Shown piece by piece: positions 45,190-51,765 of a stretch of 64,000 nucleotides of DNA. Each line of letters opens with the position of its first letter. The first letter of the stretch is position 1. The translations under genes and the position numbers were made by a program. Origin of the DNA: Microbacterium paraoxydans (GTDB taxonomy: Bacteria; Actinomycetota; Actinomycetes; Actinomycetales; Microbacteriaceae); assembly GCF_019056515.1 (NCBI RefSeq), contig NZ_CP064873.1, positions 2,418,001 through 2,482,000 of the forward strand. Reading direction: 5' to 3'. The notes beneath the pieces are model-generated. The model had not been told where the DNA came from. It saw nothing but the letters and a program-made list of their open reading frames with translations, and made no database searches.

Positions 45190-45582
45190 ATGCAGCAGCT
45201 TCTCCGTCTGGCCGACGAATTCGGTCTCCGCGTGATCGAACGCGCAGGTCTCACCCCCGGGGGCTTCCAGCCCGTCACACGCACGATCCGGCTCGCCCCG
45301 GGGATGAGCAGGCGCACCGCCCGCAGCGTGCTCGCCCATGAGCTCGGTCACGCTCACCTCGGTCATCAGCCCACGTGGCAGGCAGCCCTTCGGGCTCGAC
45401 AGGAGCGGCAGGCCGATGAGTGGGCCGCGCGACGCCTGATCACGCCGGCGGCGTACGCAGCGGCGGAGCAGCTCCGCGGCACACATCTGGCCAGCCTGGC
45501 CTTCGAGCTCGACGTCACGATCGAGATCGTCCTCGCGTTCCAGCGGGTGCTGCGCCGCGAGCACCTGGCAATCCCCGCCTGA
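45190..45582 (+). CDS. ImmA/IrrE family zinc metallopeptidase
   Basis: 130 residues. HELGH in SVLAHELGHAHLGHQ is the zinc site, and ERQADEWAARRLI supplies the third ligand and fold signature. ImmA-type enzymes cut or bind an adjacent XRE repressor. GGAGG lies upstream of ATG 45190 and the gene directly follows the XRE gene, so the pair is probably an operon. The unusually short chain leaves no extra domain. Confidence 0.9.
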   Translation: MQQLLRLADEFGLRVIERAGLTPGGFQPVTRTIRLAPGMSRRTARSVLAHELGHAHLGHQPTWQAALRARQERQADEWAARRLITPAAYAAAEQLRGTHLASLAFELDVTIEIVLAFQRVLRREHLAIPA

Positions 45583-45620
45583 GGGCCGGGCACAGCGGCC
45601 GACGCTGGTTGAATGACACC

Positions 45621-46223
45621 ATGGCCTTCCACGTCGCCCCCGCCCCCGTCACTCTCACCGGCGAGCTCGTCGAGCTCCGCCCTCTCGACCGGTCGCACGT
45701 CGACGGCCTCGTCGAAGCGGTCTCCGAAGGCGACCTGTGGAAGACCGCCTGGTACACCTCGGTTCCGGCGCCCGACGGCGTCGCGGCCGAGGTCGACCGG
45801 CGCCTGAACCTCGTCGCCACCGGCGAGATGGTGCCCTTCACGGCCTTCGACGCCGCCGGACGCGTGCTGGGACTGACGTCGTTCTACGACATCGTCGCCG
45901 ACGTCCCCCGACTGCACATCGGATACACCTGGAACCGGCCGTCCGCTCATGGCACGGGCACCAACGCGGAGTCGAAGCTGCTGCTCCTCCGCCACGCCTT
46001 CGAGACGCTGGGGGTCTTCCGGGTCGGGCTGACGACCCAGTGGGTGAACTTCCAGTCCCGCGCCGCGATCGAACGACTGGGCGCGAAGCAGGACGGTGTG
46101 ATGCGGGCCATGAGCCGCTACCGCAACGGCGCACTCCGCGACAGCGTAGAGTACTCCATCATCGAGCCGGAGTGGCCTGCTGTGCGGGCGAACCTCGAAG
46201 CGAGGCTCGCCCGGCCACGGTGA
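45621..46223 (+). CDS. GNAT family N-acetyltransferase
   Basis: 200 residues. GELVELRPLDRSHVDGLVEAV opens the fold. IGYTWNRPSAHGTGTNAESKLLLLRHAFETL is an altered acetyl-CoA loop (RGTGxG-like) and FRVGLTTQWVNFQSRAAIERLGAKQDGVMRA is the RimJ/RimL-type end. It could acetylate a protein N-terminus or a small amine. ATG 45621 is preceded by GTTGAATGA but no clear leaderless box. Confidence 0.9.
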   Translation: MAFHVAPAPVTLTGELVELRPLDRSHVDGLVEAVSEGDLWKTAWYTSVPAPDGVAAEVDRRLNLVATGEMVPFTAFDAAGRVLGLTSFYDIVADVPRLHIGYTWNRPSAHGTGTNAESKLLLLRHAFETLGVFRVGLTTQWVNFQSRAAIERLGAKQDGVMRAMSRYRNGALRDSVEYSIIEPEWPAVRANLEARLARPR

Positions 46224-46224
46224 G

Positions 46225-46243
46225 CGCGGGGCGCCGCCCCGCG
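46225..46243. terminator. Bidirectional hairpin between GNAT and the small membrane protein
   Basis: CGCGGGGC (46225-46232) pairs perfectly with GCCCCGCG (46236-46243) over a three-base loop, between two convergent stops. Confidence 0.6.
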
Positions 46244-46247
46244 GCGG

Positions 46248-46454
46248 TCACTCGGTCGGGCTGCCGGTCCAGTTCTTGGAGCGACGCGTGGCCGAACCGC
46301 GCTGGCGCATCGCGAACCCGAGAGCCAGCGAGACGAGCAGGATGCCGCCGACGAAGGTGAGCGCGGCGAGCGTGTCCGGCATCTCGTGGGCGATCCCCAG
46401 CAGCCAGAAGCCTCCGAGGAACATGATCATGAAGAAGAGAAAGCTGAGGATCAC
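46248..46454 (-). CDS. Small two-span membrane protein of unknown function
   Basis: 68 residues. Two hydrophobic segments, ILSFLFFMIMFLGGFWLLGIA and LAALTFVGGILLVSLALGFAM, are followed by a basic tail. GTG 46454 has GGAGA six bases upstream, and TATTCT further up (about 46481) is a good -10, so unlike many neighbours this mRNA probably has a short leader. No family recognised. Confidence 0.75.
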   Translation of the reverse strand: MILSFLFFMIMFLGGFWLLGIAHEMPDTLAALTFVGGILLVSLALGFAMRQRGSATRRSKNWTGSPTE

Positions 46455-46542
46455 GGGATCTCCTGTCGTCGGTGCTCTACCAGAATAGCCCGGGCCCGGA
46501 AAGGCCCTGTGCCGCCGCCCGCATCTCTGATGGAGTCGGAGC

Positions 46543-47154
46543 ATGGACACCTCCCTCACCGCCCTCGCGATCTCCTGCACCCTCAAGCCCTCCCCCGCGT
46601 CGTCGAGCTCCGATCTGCTCGCGCGTCAGCTGCTCGATGCCCTCGCCGAGCACGGGGTCACGGGTGACCTCGTCCGTGCCGTCGACCTCGACATCCGCCC
46701 CGGCGTCGAGAAGGACATGGGCGACGGCGACCAGTGGCCGGCCCTGCGTCAGCGCATCCTCGATGCCGACATCCTCGTCTTCGTCACGCCGACGTGGATG
46801 GGACAGCACTCGAGCGTCGCCCAGCGCGTGCTGGAGCGCCTCGACGCCGAGCTCAGCGAGACGGACGAGCGGGGCCGCCCGATCCTCTTCGACAAGGTCG
46901 CGATCGCCGGCGTCCTCGGGAACGAGGACGGCGCCCACCATATCTCCGCGATCCTCTTCCAGGCGCTGAACGACATCGGCTACACGATCCCGGCCCAGAC
47001 GTCGGTGTACTGGAACGGCGAGGCCATGCAGACCGTGGACTACAAGGACCTCGATGAGACTCCGGAGGCCGTGAGCTCCGCGATCGCGACCGCGACCCGC
47101 AACGCCGCGCACCTCGCCCGGCAGCTCACCGCGCAGGCGTACCCCGCCGAGTAG
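46543..47154 (+). CDS. Flavodoxin-fold NAD(P)H-dependent oxidoreductase (FMN reductase type)
   Basis: 203 residues. AISCTLKPSPASSSSDLLARQLLDAL is the phosphate-binding part. ILVFVTPTWMGQHSSVAQRVLERLDAEL is the flavin-binding segment and KVAIAGVLGNEDGAHHISAILFQALNDIGYTIP the dimer region. It is a flavin-dependent reductase, perhaps of quinones or FMN. The 88 bases before ATG 46543 hold no clear box, and GGAG lies very close to the start. Confidence 0.88.
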   Translation: MDTSLTALAISCTLKPSPASSSSDLLARQLLDALAEHGVTGDLVRAVDLDIRPGVEKDMGDGDQWPALRQRILDADILVFVTPTWMGQHSSVAQRVLERLDAELSETDERGRPILFDKVAIAGVLGNEDGAHHISAILFQALNDIGYTIPAQTSVYWNGEAMQTVDYKDLDETPEAVSSAIATATRNAAHLARQLTAQAYPAE

Positions 47155-47163
47155 CGGAGGCGT

Positions 47164-47475
47164 TCAGTCGGCGGGACCGTCGACGACCTCGTCCACGAGG
47201 CTGATGCCTCCCGACGAGCTCGCCTCGACCATGAGCGCCTGGATCCACTTGACGTTCAGCTCCGGCGTCTCCGGCTCCGAGAAGGTGAAGCGCAGCGGGA
47301 TCGACGGATGCAGCCAGATCGTCGAACGTCCCGGCACGTCGCCGTCGGGGTGCTTCCAGGAGAGCGTGAAGCTCTCGTTCCGGCGGAGTTTGGTCGCGAT
47401 CGCGACCTTCAGATGGGCCAGGGCGCGGTCCTCGATCTGGATCTCGCTGCCGGAGCCGTACTGCATGGTTCCCAT
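47164..47475 (-). CDS. DUF7882 family protein
   Basis: 103 residues. GSGSEIQIEDRALAHLKVAIATKLRRNESFTLSWKHP and RSTIWLHPSIPLRFTFSEPETPELNVKWIQALMVEASSSGG match the small family found throughout Microbacteriaceae and often mislabelled ATP-dependent DNA ligase. It is not a ligase: there is no nucleotidyl-transfer lysine motif and it is far too short. The function is unknown. TAGAGT lies six bases before ATG 47475. Confidence 0.8.
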   Translation of the reverse strand: MGTMQYGSGSEIQIEDRALAHLKVAIATKLRRNESFTLSWKHPDGDVPGRSTIWLHPSIPLRFTFSEPETPELNVKWIQALMVEASSSGGISLVDEVVDGPAD

Positions 47476-47624
47476 CCCCCGACTCTACGGCCCCGAGCGG
47501 GCGGGATGCGAGGAGTGACACTCGCGCGCGTCTCCGGTGTGCCCGTGCGGCCGAGACGGCCGGAACCGCTCGCCGGGAGCGGCACGGAGGCGTCAGCGAA
47601 GGAGACCCGCGCTCACCGCGACGG

Positions 47625-48488
47625 TCACCCGGCGGCCCGACGCTGGAGGAGCTGGCGCACGTGCGCCTCGATCTCCGCGTCGTCGACGAAGCCCATGCGG
47701 GCGTACGGGGATTCCGCCGCTGCCGCCGGCGCCGCCGGGAGGCTGACAGGCGCTGCCGGCGCCATCTCCTCAGCGCGGGCACGGAGCGCGGCGACCCGAG
47801 CGGCCTTGCGGCGCTCCTCCTGCGCATCGATCTCGGCGCGAGCCGCCTGGGCGCGCGATCCCGTGACCGACACCATCGGCTCCGGGAGCGGACGCGGAGT
47901 CCAGGTGGCGGGGCCCTGGTCATGCAGGGCCGGAGCGACCCTCTCCGCGACGGTCTCGACGGCAGCGGGCTGCGGATGACGGGCAGCGCGCACAGCGACC
48001 GCGGCCATCCGCTGCAGGACGATGGTGGCGATGAGGGCTGCCACCCCGCCGCTCCAGAGGAGCACCGCTCCCCCGGTGGCCAGGAGCTGCCAGATGCCGA
48101 GCCCGACGGCGGCGAGGCCGAGGACGAGCGCGCCGGTCGCCGTCAGCCGCACGCGTCGGCGTGCACGGGCGCGACGGATCACGGGATCGGCCCGCGTGGC
48201 GGCGAGTTCCTGGCGGAGGGCCTCGAGCTCCGCGGCTTCCCGCTGGGCCTGCAGCCGCTTCGCGAGCTTCTGCTGCGCGACGACGGTACGGGCGTTGAGC
48301 TCCATGTGCACCTCGCTGGGCGTCTCGCTCGTCTCGGCGAGGATCCGCAGCGCCTGATTGAGCCGCACGGCGTTCCGCTCGGCCGCGTTGTACTGGAAGC
48401 GCCCGCGCCAGGAGGGCAGCAGGTACAGCATCCACAGGAGCACGGCGACGAGCACGATCACTCCCCCGCTCAGCACCGGCCCGTCCAT
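47625..48488 (-). CDS. sepX: SepX/GlpR-like actinobacterial divisome membrane protein
   Basis: 287 residues. The N-terminal anchor VIVLVAVLLWMLYLLPSW is followed by a charged cytoplasmic coiled coil (about 60-110), two more hydrophobic segments (about 117-160) and a C-terminal cytoplasmic part with the conserved TWTPRPLPEP (195-204). The position next to rimJ-like and galU genes matches SepX (Streptomyces) and GlpR (Corynebacterium), which are needed for septum formation. The MoeA-like Glp partner gene that usually sits here is absent. TACCGT lies six bases before ATG 48488. Confidence 0.72.
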   Translation of the reverse strand: MDGPVLSGGVIVLVAVLLWMLYLLPSWRGRFQYNAAERNAVRLNQALRILAETSETPSEVHMELNARTVVAQQKLAKRLQAQREAAELEALRQELAATRADPVIRRARARRRVRLTATGALVLGLAAVGLGIWQLLATGGAVLLWSGGVAALIATIVLQRMAAVAVRAARHPQPAAVETVAERVAPALHDQGPATWTPRPLPEPMVSVTGSRAQAARAEIDAQEERRKAARVAALRARAEEMAPAAPVSLPAAPAAAAESPYARMGFVDDAEIEAHVRQLLQRRAAG

Positions 48489-48570
48489 AGGACAACGGTA
48501 ACGGCGGCGGACCGGCCGCGCCGTGCAGTCGGGGCGCGTGTCGCGGCGTGTCCTTCCGCAACGGGCGATG

Positions 48571-49200
48571 TCAGAGGCTGATGCGGTCCGCCGGGGGGAT
48601 CGTCGCCGCGTGCGGCGGCACCTGTCCGTGGAGCCACCGGGCGAGCACGCCCTGCGGAACCTCCTCCTGCGTGAGGGCGAAGGCGTAGTGGTCGCGCCAG
48701 TCCCCGTCGATGTGGATGTACCGCCGGCGCAGCCCCTCGTACCGGAAGCCGAGCTTCTGGACCACGCGAAGGCTCGCGGCGTTCTCGGGCCGGATGCAGA
48801 TCTCCATCCGATGCAGCCCGTACTCCGTGAAGCAGGCGTCGGTCGCGAGCGCGACCGCGGTCGGGGTGATCCCCCGCCCCGCGAAGCGCTCGCTCACCCA
48901 GTACCCGATCGTCGCCGAGCACAGCGAGCCCCGAGCGACGCCCCAGACGTTCAGCTGCCCGGCGACCTCACCGTCGTACTCCATGACGAACGGGTAGCCG
49001 CCGCCATCCCGGTACTGCTGGAGCAGCCGGCGGATGCTGACTCGCATGTCGAAGGACACCGCCCCGTGCGGGATCGTCGCCTCCCACGGCTGCAGCCACG
49101 CGCGGTTCGCGAGCAGCTCCTGCTGCAGAGGCCGCGCGTCCTTCGTCCGGATCAGACGCAGCTCGACCGGTCCGTGCCGCATCCCCGTCGACAGCTCCAC
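48571..49200 (-). CDS. RimJ/RimL-type GNAT acetyltransferase
   Basis: 209 residues. VELRLIRTKDARPLQQELLANRAWLQPWEATIP opens the fold. IGYWVSERFAGRGITPTAVALATDACF holds the acetyl-CoA loop RGITPTA and RPENAASLRVVQKLGFRYEGLRRRYIHIDGDWRDHYAFAL is the RimJ end. It would acetylate a protein N-terminus. GTG 49200 has GGAGG seven bases upstream, so unlike its neighbours it uses a leader, probably within the galU transcript (galU stop is 27 bases upstream). Confidence 0.88.
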   Translation of the reverse strand: MELSTGMRHGPVELRLIRTKDARPLQQELLANRAWLQPWEATIPHGAVSFDMRVSIRRLLQQYRDGGGYPFVMEYDGEVAGQLNVWGVARGSLCSATIGYWVSERFAGRGITPTAVALATDACFTEYGLHRMEICIRPENAASLRVVQKLGFRYEGLRRRYIHIDGDWRDHYAFALTQEEVPQGVLARWLHGQVPPHAATIPPADRISL

Positions 49201-49227
49201 GCCGCACCTCCGACGACCGCGAGGCGC

Positions 49228-50115
49228 CTAGAGGCGCTCCGCGAAGTCCTTGAGCCAGGGGCGCAGCTCCGAGCCCAGGTCGTCGCGGTCGGCCGCGAGC
49301 TGCACGATCGCCTTGATGTAGTCCACGCGGTCGCCGGTGTCGTAGCGGCGGCCTCCGAAGACGACGCCGACCACGCCCGGTCCGCCGTCCGCCGTCGCGA
49401 GCTCCTGCAGGGCATCGGTGAGCTGGATCTCCCCGCCCTTGCCGGGCTCGGTGCGCTCGAGGATCTCGAAGACCGACGAGGGGAGCACGTAGCGTCCGAT
49501 GATCGCGAGGTTGGACGGGGCGTCCTCCTTCGCGGGCTTCTCGACGAGGCCCGTGACACGAACGGCGTCCGACCCCTCGATCGACTCGACGGCGGCGGCC
49601 CCGTACATGTGGATGCTGTCCGGGTCGACCTCCATGAGGGCGATGACGGCGGCGCCGGTGCGCTCGTGCTCGGCGATCATCTCCGTGAGCAGCGGGTCGC
49701 GCTCATCGATGAGGTCGTCGCCGAGCAGCACCGCGAACGAGCTGTCGCCGACGTGCGTCCGAGCGCGGAGCACGGCGTGGCCGAGACCCTTGGGCTCGCC
49801 CTGACGGACGAAGTGGATGTCGGCGAGGTCGCTCGACTTCATCACGCGCTCCAGGCGACCGGTGTCGCCCTTCTCCATGAGCTTCACCTCGAGCTCCGGC
49901 ACGGAGTCGAAGTGGTTGGAGATCGCGTTCTTGTTGCGTCCGATGATCACGAGGATGTCCTCGATCCCGGCGTTCGCCGCCTCCTCGACGACGTACTGGA
50001 TCGCCGGCTTGTCGACGACGGGGAGCATCTCCTTCGGCATCGCCTTCGTCGCGGGCAGGAATCGTGTCCCCAGCCCGGCAGCGGGAATGACAGCCTTGAT
50101 CTTCTCGTGAGCCAT
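49228..50115 (-). CDS. galU: UTP-glucose-1-phosphate uridylyltransferase GalU
   Basis: 295 residues, the usual GalU length. KAVIPAAGLGTRFLPATKAMPKEMLPVVDKPAIQYVVEEA is the nucleotide-sugar signature, and HFVRQGEPKGLGHAVL and VTGLVEKP follow. It makes UDP-glucose for cell-envelope polymers. ATG 50115 is preferred because TAGGCT lies exactly six bases upstream. A GTG at 50121 in frame would begin inside the promoter. It is divergent from the 5-FCL gene across only 40 bases. Confidence 0.96.
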   Translation of the reverse strand: MAHEKIKAVIPAAGLGTRFLPATKAMPKEMLPVVDKPAIQYVVEEAANAGIEDILVIIGRNKNAISNHFDSVPELEVKLMEKGDTGRLERVMKSSDLADIHFVRQGEPKGLGHAVLRARTHVGDSSFAVLLGDDLIDERDPLLTEMIAEHERTGAAVIALMEVDPDSIHMYGAAAVESIEGSDAVRVTGLVEKPAKEDAPSNLAIIGRYVLPSSVFEILERTEPGKGGEIQLTDALQELATADGGPGVVGVVFGGRRYDTGDRVDYIKAIVQLAADRDDLGSELRPWLKDFAERL

Positions 50116-50155
50116 TCCCACAGCCTACCGGTGGGGGCCGCCCTAGACTCGGACC
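50116..50155. promoter_or_regulatory. Divergent overlapping leaderless promoters of galU and 5-FCL
   Basis: The minus -10 TAGGCT (50127-50122) and the plus -10 TAGACT (50144-50149) each end six bases from their start codons. With only 40 bases between the genes, the -35 region of each promoter overlaps the other's -10, so polymerase can occupy one direction at a time. Confidence 0.65.
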
Positions 50156-50752
50156 ATGGCTAACGACGTCGAGCACGCCAAGCGAGCCCTCCGCGCGGAG
50201 CTGCGCGAGCGGCGGCAGCTGCTGTCCGATCCCCAGCGCGAGGCCGCTGCCACGGCGATCGGCGAACGGCTGGACGCCCTCGTCGACGAGCTCGGCGCCC
50301 GCTCCGTCTCCTGCTTCCTCTCCACCACCACGGAGCCGGGCACCAGGGAGTTCGTCACGCGCGCGGTCCGCCGCGGGATCCGGGTGCTCCTCCCTGTCAC
50401 CCGCTCCGACGGACTGCTGGACTGGGCGGTCGCCGACGACACCGACGAGATCGCGGAAGGGCTGTACGGGCTGCCCGAGCCCACCGGCGAGGTGCTCGGG
50501 CCGATCGCGGTGAACGACGTCGATCTGATGATCGTCCCCGCCGCCGCCGTCGACCGCTCGGGGATGCGGATGGGCTGGGGCCGCGGCTACTTCGACAAGA
50601 CCATCGGCTCCATGGAGAAGTGCCCTCCGGTGTACGCGGTGATCTATGATTCCGAGGTACTCGACGAACTGCCGCGCGAGGTGCACGATCAGCCGGTCGA
50701 CGGCATCGTGACCCCGTCGCAGACGCTGCATCTGTCGCCTCGGCGACGCTGA
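50156..50752 (+). CDS. 5-formyltetrahydrofolate cyclo-ligase (5-FCL)
   Basis: 198 residues. KRALRAELRERRQLLSDPQR is the family opening, VSCFLSTTTEPGTREFV the substrate region, and MRMGWGRGYFDKTIG the ATP/5-formyl-THF signature. It returns 5-formyl-THF to 5,10-methenyl-THF in one-carbon metabolism. TAGACT lies six bases before ATG 50156. The pair galU/5-FCL is a conserved actinobacterial arrangement. Confidence 0.93.
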   Translation: MANDVEHAKRALRAELRERRQLLSDPQREAAATAIGERLDALVDELGARSVSCFLSTTTEPGTREFVTRAVRRGIRVLLPVTRSDGLLDWAVADDTDEIAEGLYGLPEPTGEVLGPIAVNDVDLMIVPAAAVDRSGMRMGWGRGYFDKTIGSMEKCPPVYAVIYDSEVLDELPREVHDQPVDGIVTPSQTLHLSPRRR

Positions 50753-50767
50753 CCCGCAAGGACCGCC

Positions 50768-51040
50768 ATGCCCACCTACGCCTATGCCTGCACCGCGTGC
50801 GGGCACCAGTTCGACGCCGTCCAGAGCTTCTCCGACGACGCGCTCACGGTCTGCCCCGAGTGCGGCGGCGCGCTGCGCAAGCAGTACGGCTCGATCGGCG
50901 TGACCTTCAACGGCTCCGGCTTCTATCGCACGGACTCGCGCGCCAAATCCGGGGGTTCGAAGGATGCTTCGGCATCATCGAAGTCGGATTCGACGACGAG
51001 CGCCAAACCGGCCGCTGCGTCGACTCCCGCCTCGAACTGA
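50768..51040 (+). CDS. FmdB-type zinc-ribbon protein
   Basis: 90 residues. PTYAYACTACGHQFDAVQSFSDDALTVCPECGG has the two Cys-x2-Cys knuckles of FmdB, followed by GSGFYRTDSR and a Ser/Lys-rich tail. The family is a putative regulator or metal-binding protein, and it follows the 5-FCL gene in many actinobacteria. GCAAGGA precedes ATG 50768. Confidence 0.92.
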   Translation: MPTYAYACTACGHQFDAVQSFSDDALTVCPECGGALRKQYGSIGVTFNGSGFYRTDSRAKSGGSKDASASSKSDSTTSAKPAAASTPASN

Positions 51041-51064
51041 GGCCCAGTCGACTTGGGGGTTTCC

Positions 51065-51496
51065 ATGCTCAAAGGTTTCAAGGACTTCCTGCTCCGCGGG
51101 AACGTCATCGATCTGGCCGTCGCGGTCGTCATCGGCACCGCCTTCACGGCGATCGTCACAGCGGTCGTGAACAGCATCATCAACCCGCTCATCGCGCTCT
51201 TCCTCAAGGCGGACGCCGCGGGGCAGTTCGGCATCCAGGTTCCGAACATCTACGGCGAGACCGTCACGTTCCCGATCGGCGACCTCATCTCGGCGATCAT
51301 CAGCTTCCTCGCGGTCGCCGCGGTCGTCTACTTCGTCTTCGTGCTGCCGATGAACACCTTCAAGGCGCACGTCGAGGCACGCAAGGGCACGCCCGCCGAG
51401 GAGCCGGAGGAGGAGCCGGCCGCCGCGACCGAGGCGGAGCTGCTCGTCGAGATCCGCGATCTGCTCAAGACCCAGCAGGGTCCGCGCGGCGTCTGA
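51065..51496 (+). CDS. mscL: Large-conductance mechanosensitive channel MscL
   Basis: 143 residues. KGFKDFLLRGNVIDLAVAVVIGTAFTAIVTAVVNSIINPLIALF contains the cytoplasmic N-terminal helix and TM1, the pore helix. ISFLAVAAVVYFVFVLPMNTF is TM2, and an acidic tail ends in the cytoplasmic helix TEAELLVEIRDLLKTQQ. It opens under hypo-osmotic membrane tension. ATG 51065 matches family length, and a TTG at 51053 is a less likely start. Confidence 0.95.
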   Translation: MLKGFKDFLLRGNVIDLAVAVVIGTAFTAIVTAVVNSIINPLIALFLKADAAGQFGIQVPNIYGETVTFPIGDLISAIISFLAVAAVVYFVFVLPMNTFKAHVEARKGTPAEEPEEEPAAATEAELLVEIRDLLKTQQGPRGV

Positions 51497-51511
51497 CCGC
51501 ACCGCGCTCAC

Positions 51512-51546
51512 GACCCACGGCTCTCCTCGGAGGGCCGTGGGTCTTT
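51512..51546 (+). terminator. Rho-independent terminator after mscL
   Basis: GACCCACGG and its complement CCGTGGGTC frame a loop with a further small stem, followed directly by TTTCT. It closes the 5-FCL-fmdB-mscL unit. Confidence 0.8.
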
Positions 51547-51567
51547 CTCGTTCCGGGTGCGGCCGCC

Positions 51568-51765
51568 TCAGTAGTGCGGAGGCACGTCGCGGAGGAGCTG
51601 GTCGTCGTTGGGACCCTTCCGATCGCCGGGGGCGGACCGGCGCGGCGTCTCACCCCCCGGGACCTCCGGCGCCGGGTCGCTGCCCTCGACGGGCGTCAGA
51701 CGCGCCCGCCGGGAGCCCGGCACCCGGACGACCCGCTGACGCGGCTCGTCACGGCCGTCAGTCAT
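51568..51765 (-). CDS. Conserved-looking 65-residue hypothetical protein
   Basis: 65 residues, starting at ATG 51765, which overlaps the helicase stop (ATGACTGA), so translation is coupled. The chain is basic and charged, and it ends RKGPNDDQLLRDVPPHY. No family or membrane segment is recognised. I vaguely recall a similar ...DVPPHW/Y ending in other actinobacterial small proteins. Its position suggests a helper or binding partner of the large helicase-like protein. Confidence 0.6.
   Translation of the reverse strand: MTDGRDEPRQRVVRVPGSRRARLTPVEGSDPAPEVPGGETPRRSAPGDRKGPNDDQLLRDVPPHY

Noticed and set aside
44481..45582. Prophage or ICE module
   Set aside because: The ImmA and HTH genes stand alone, with no integrase, capsid, terminase, relaxase or tRNA-flanking repeats nearby.
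47164..47475. ATP-dependent DNA ligase
   Set aside because: A common label for this small family, but the 103-residue protein lacks every ligase motif.
47476..47624. tRNA or structured RNA in the DUF7882-sepX gap
   Set aside because: GC-rich with weak local hairpins only. No cloverleaf with T-loop GTTCRA, and too little evidence for an ncRNA.
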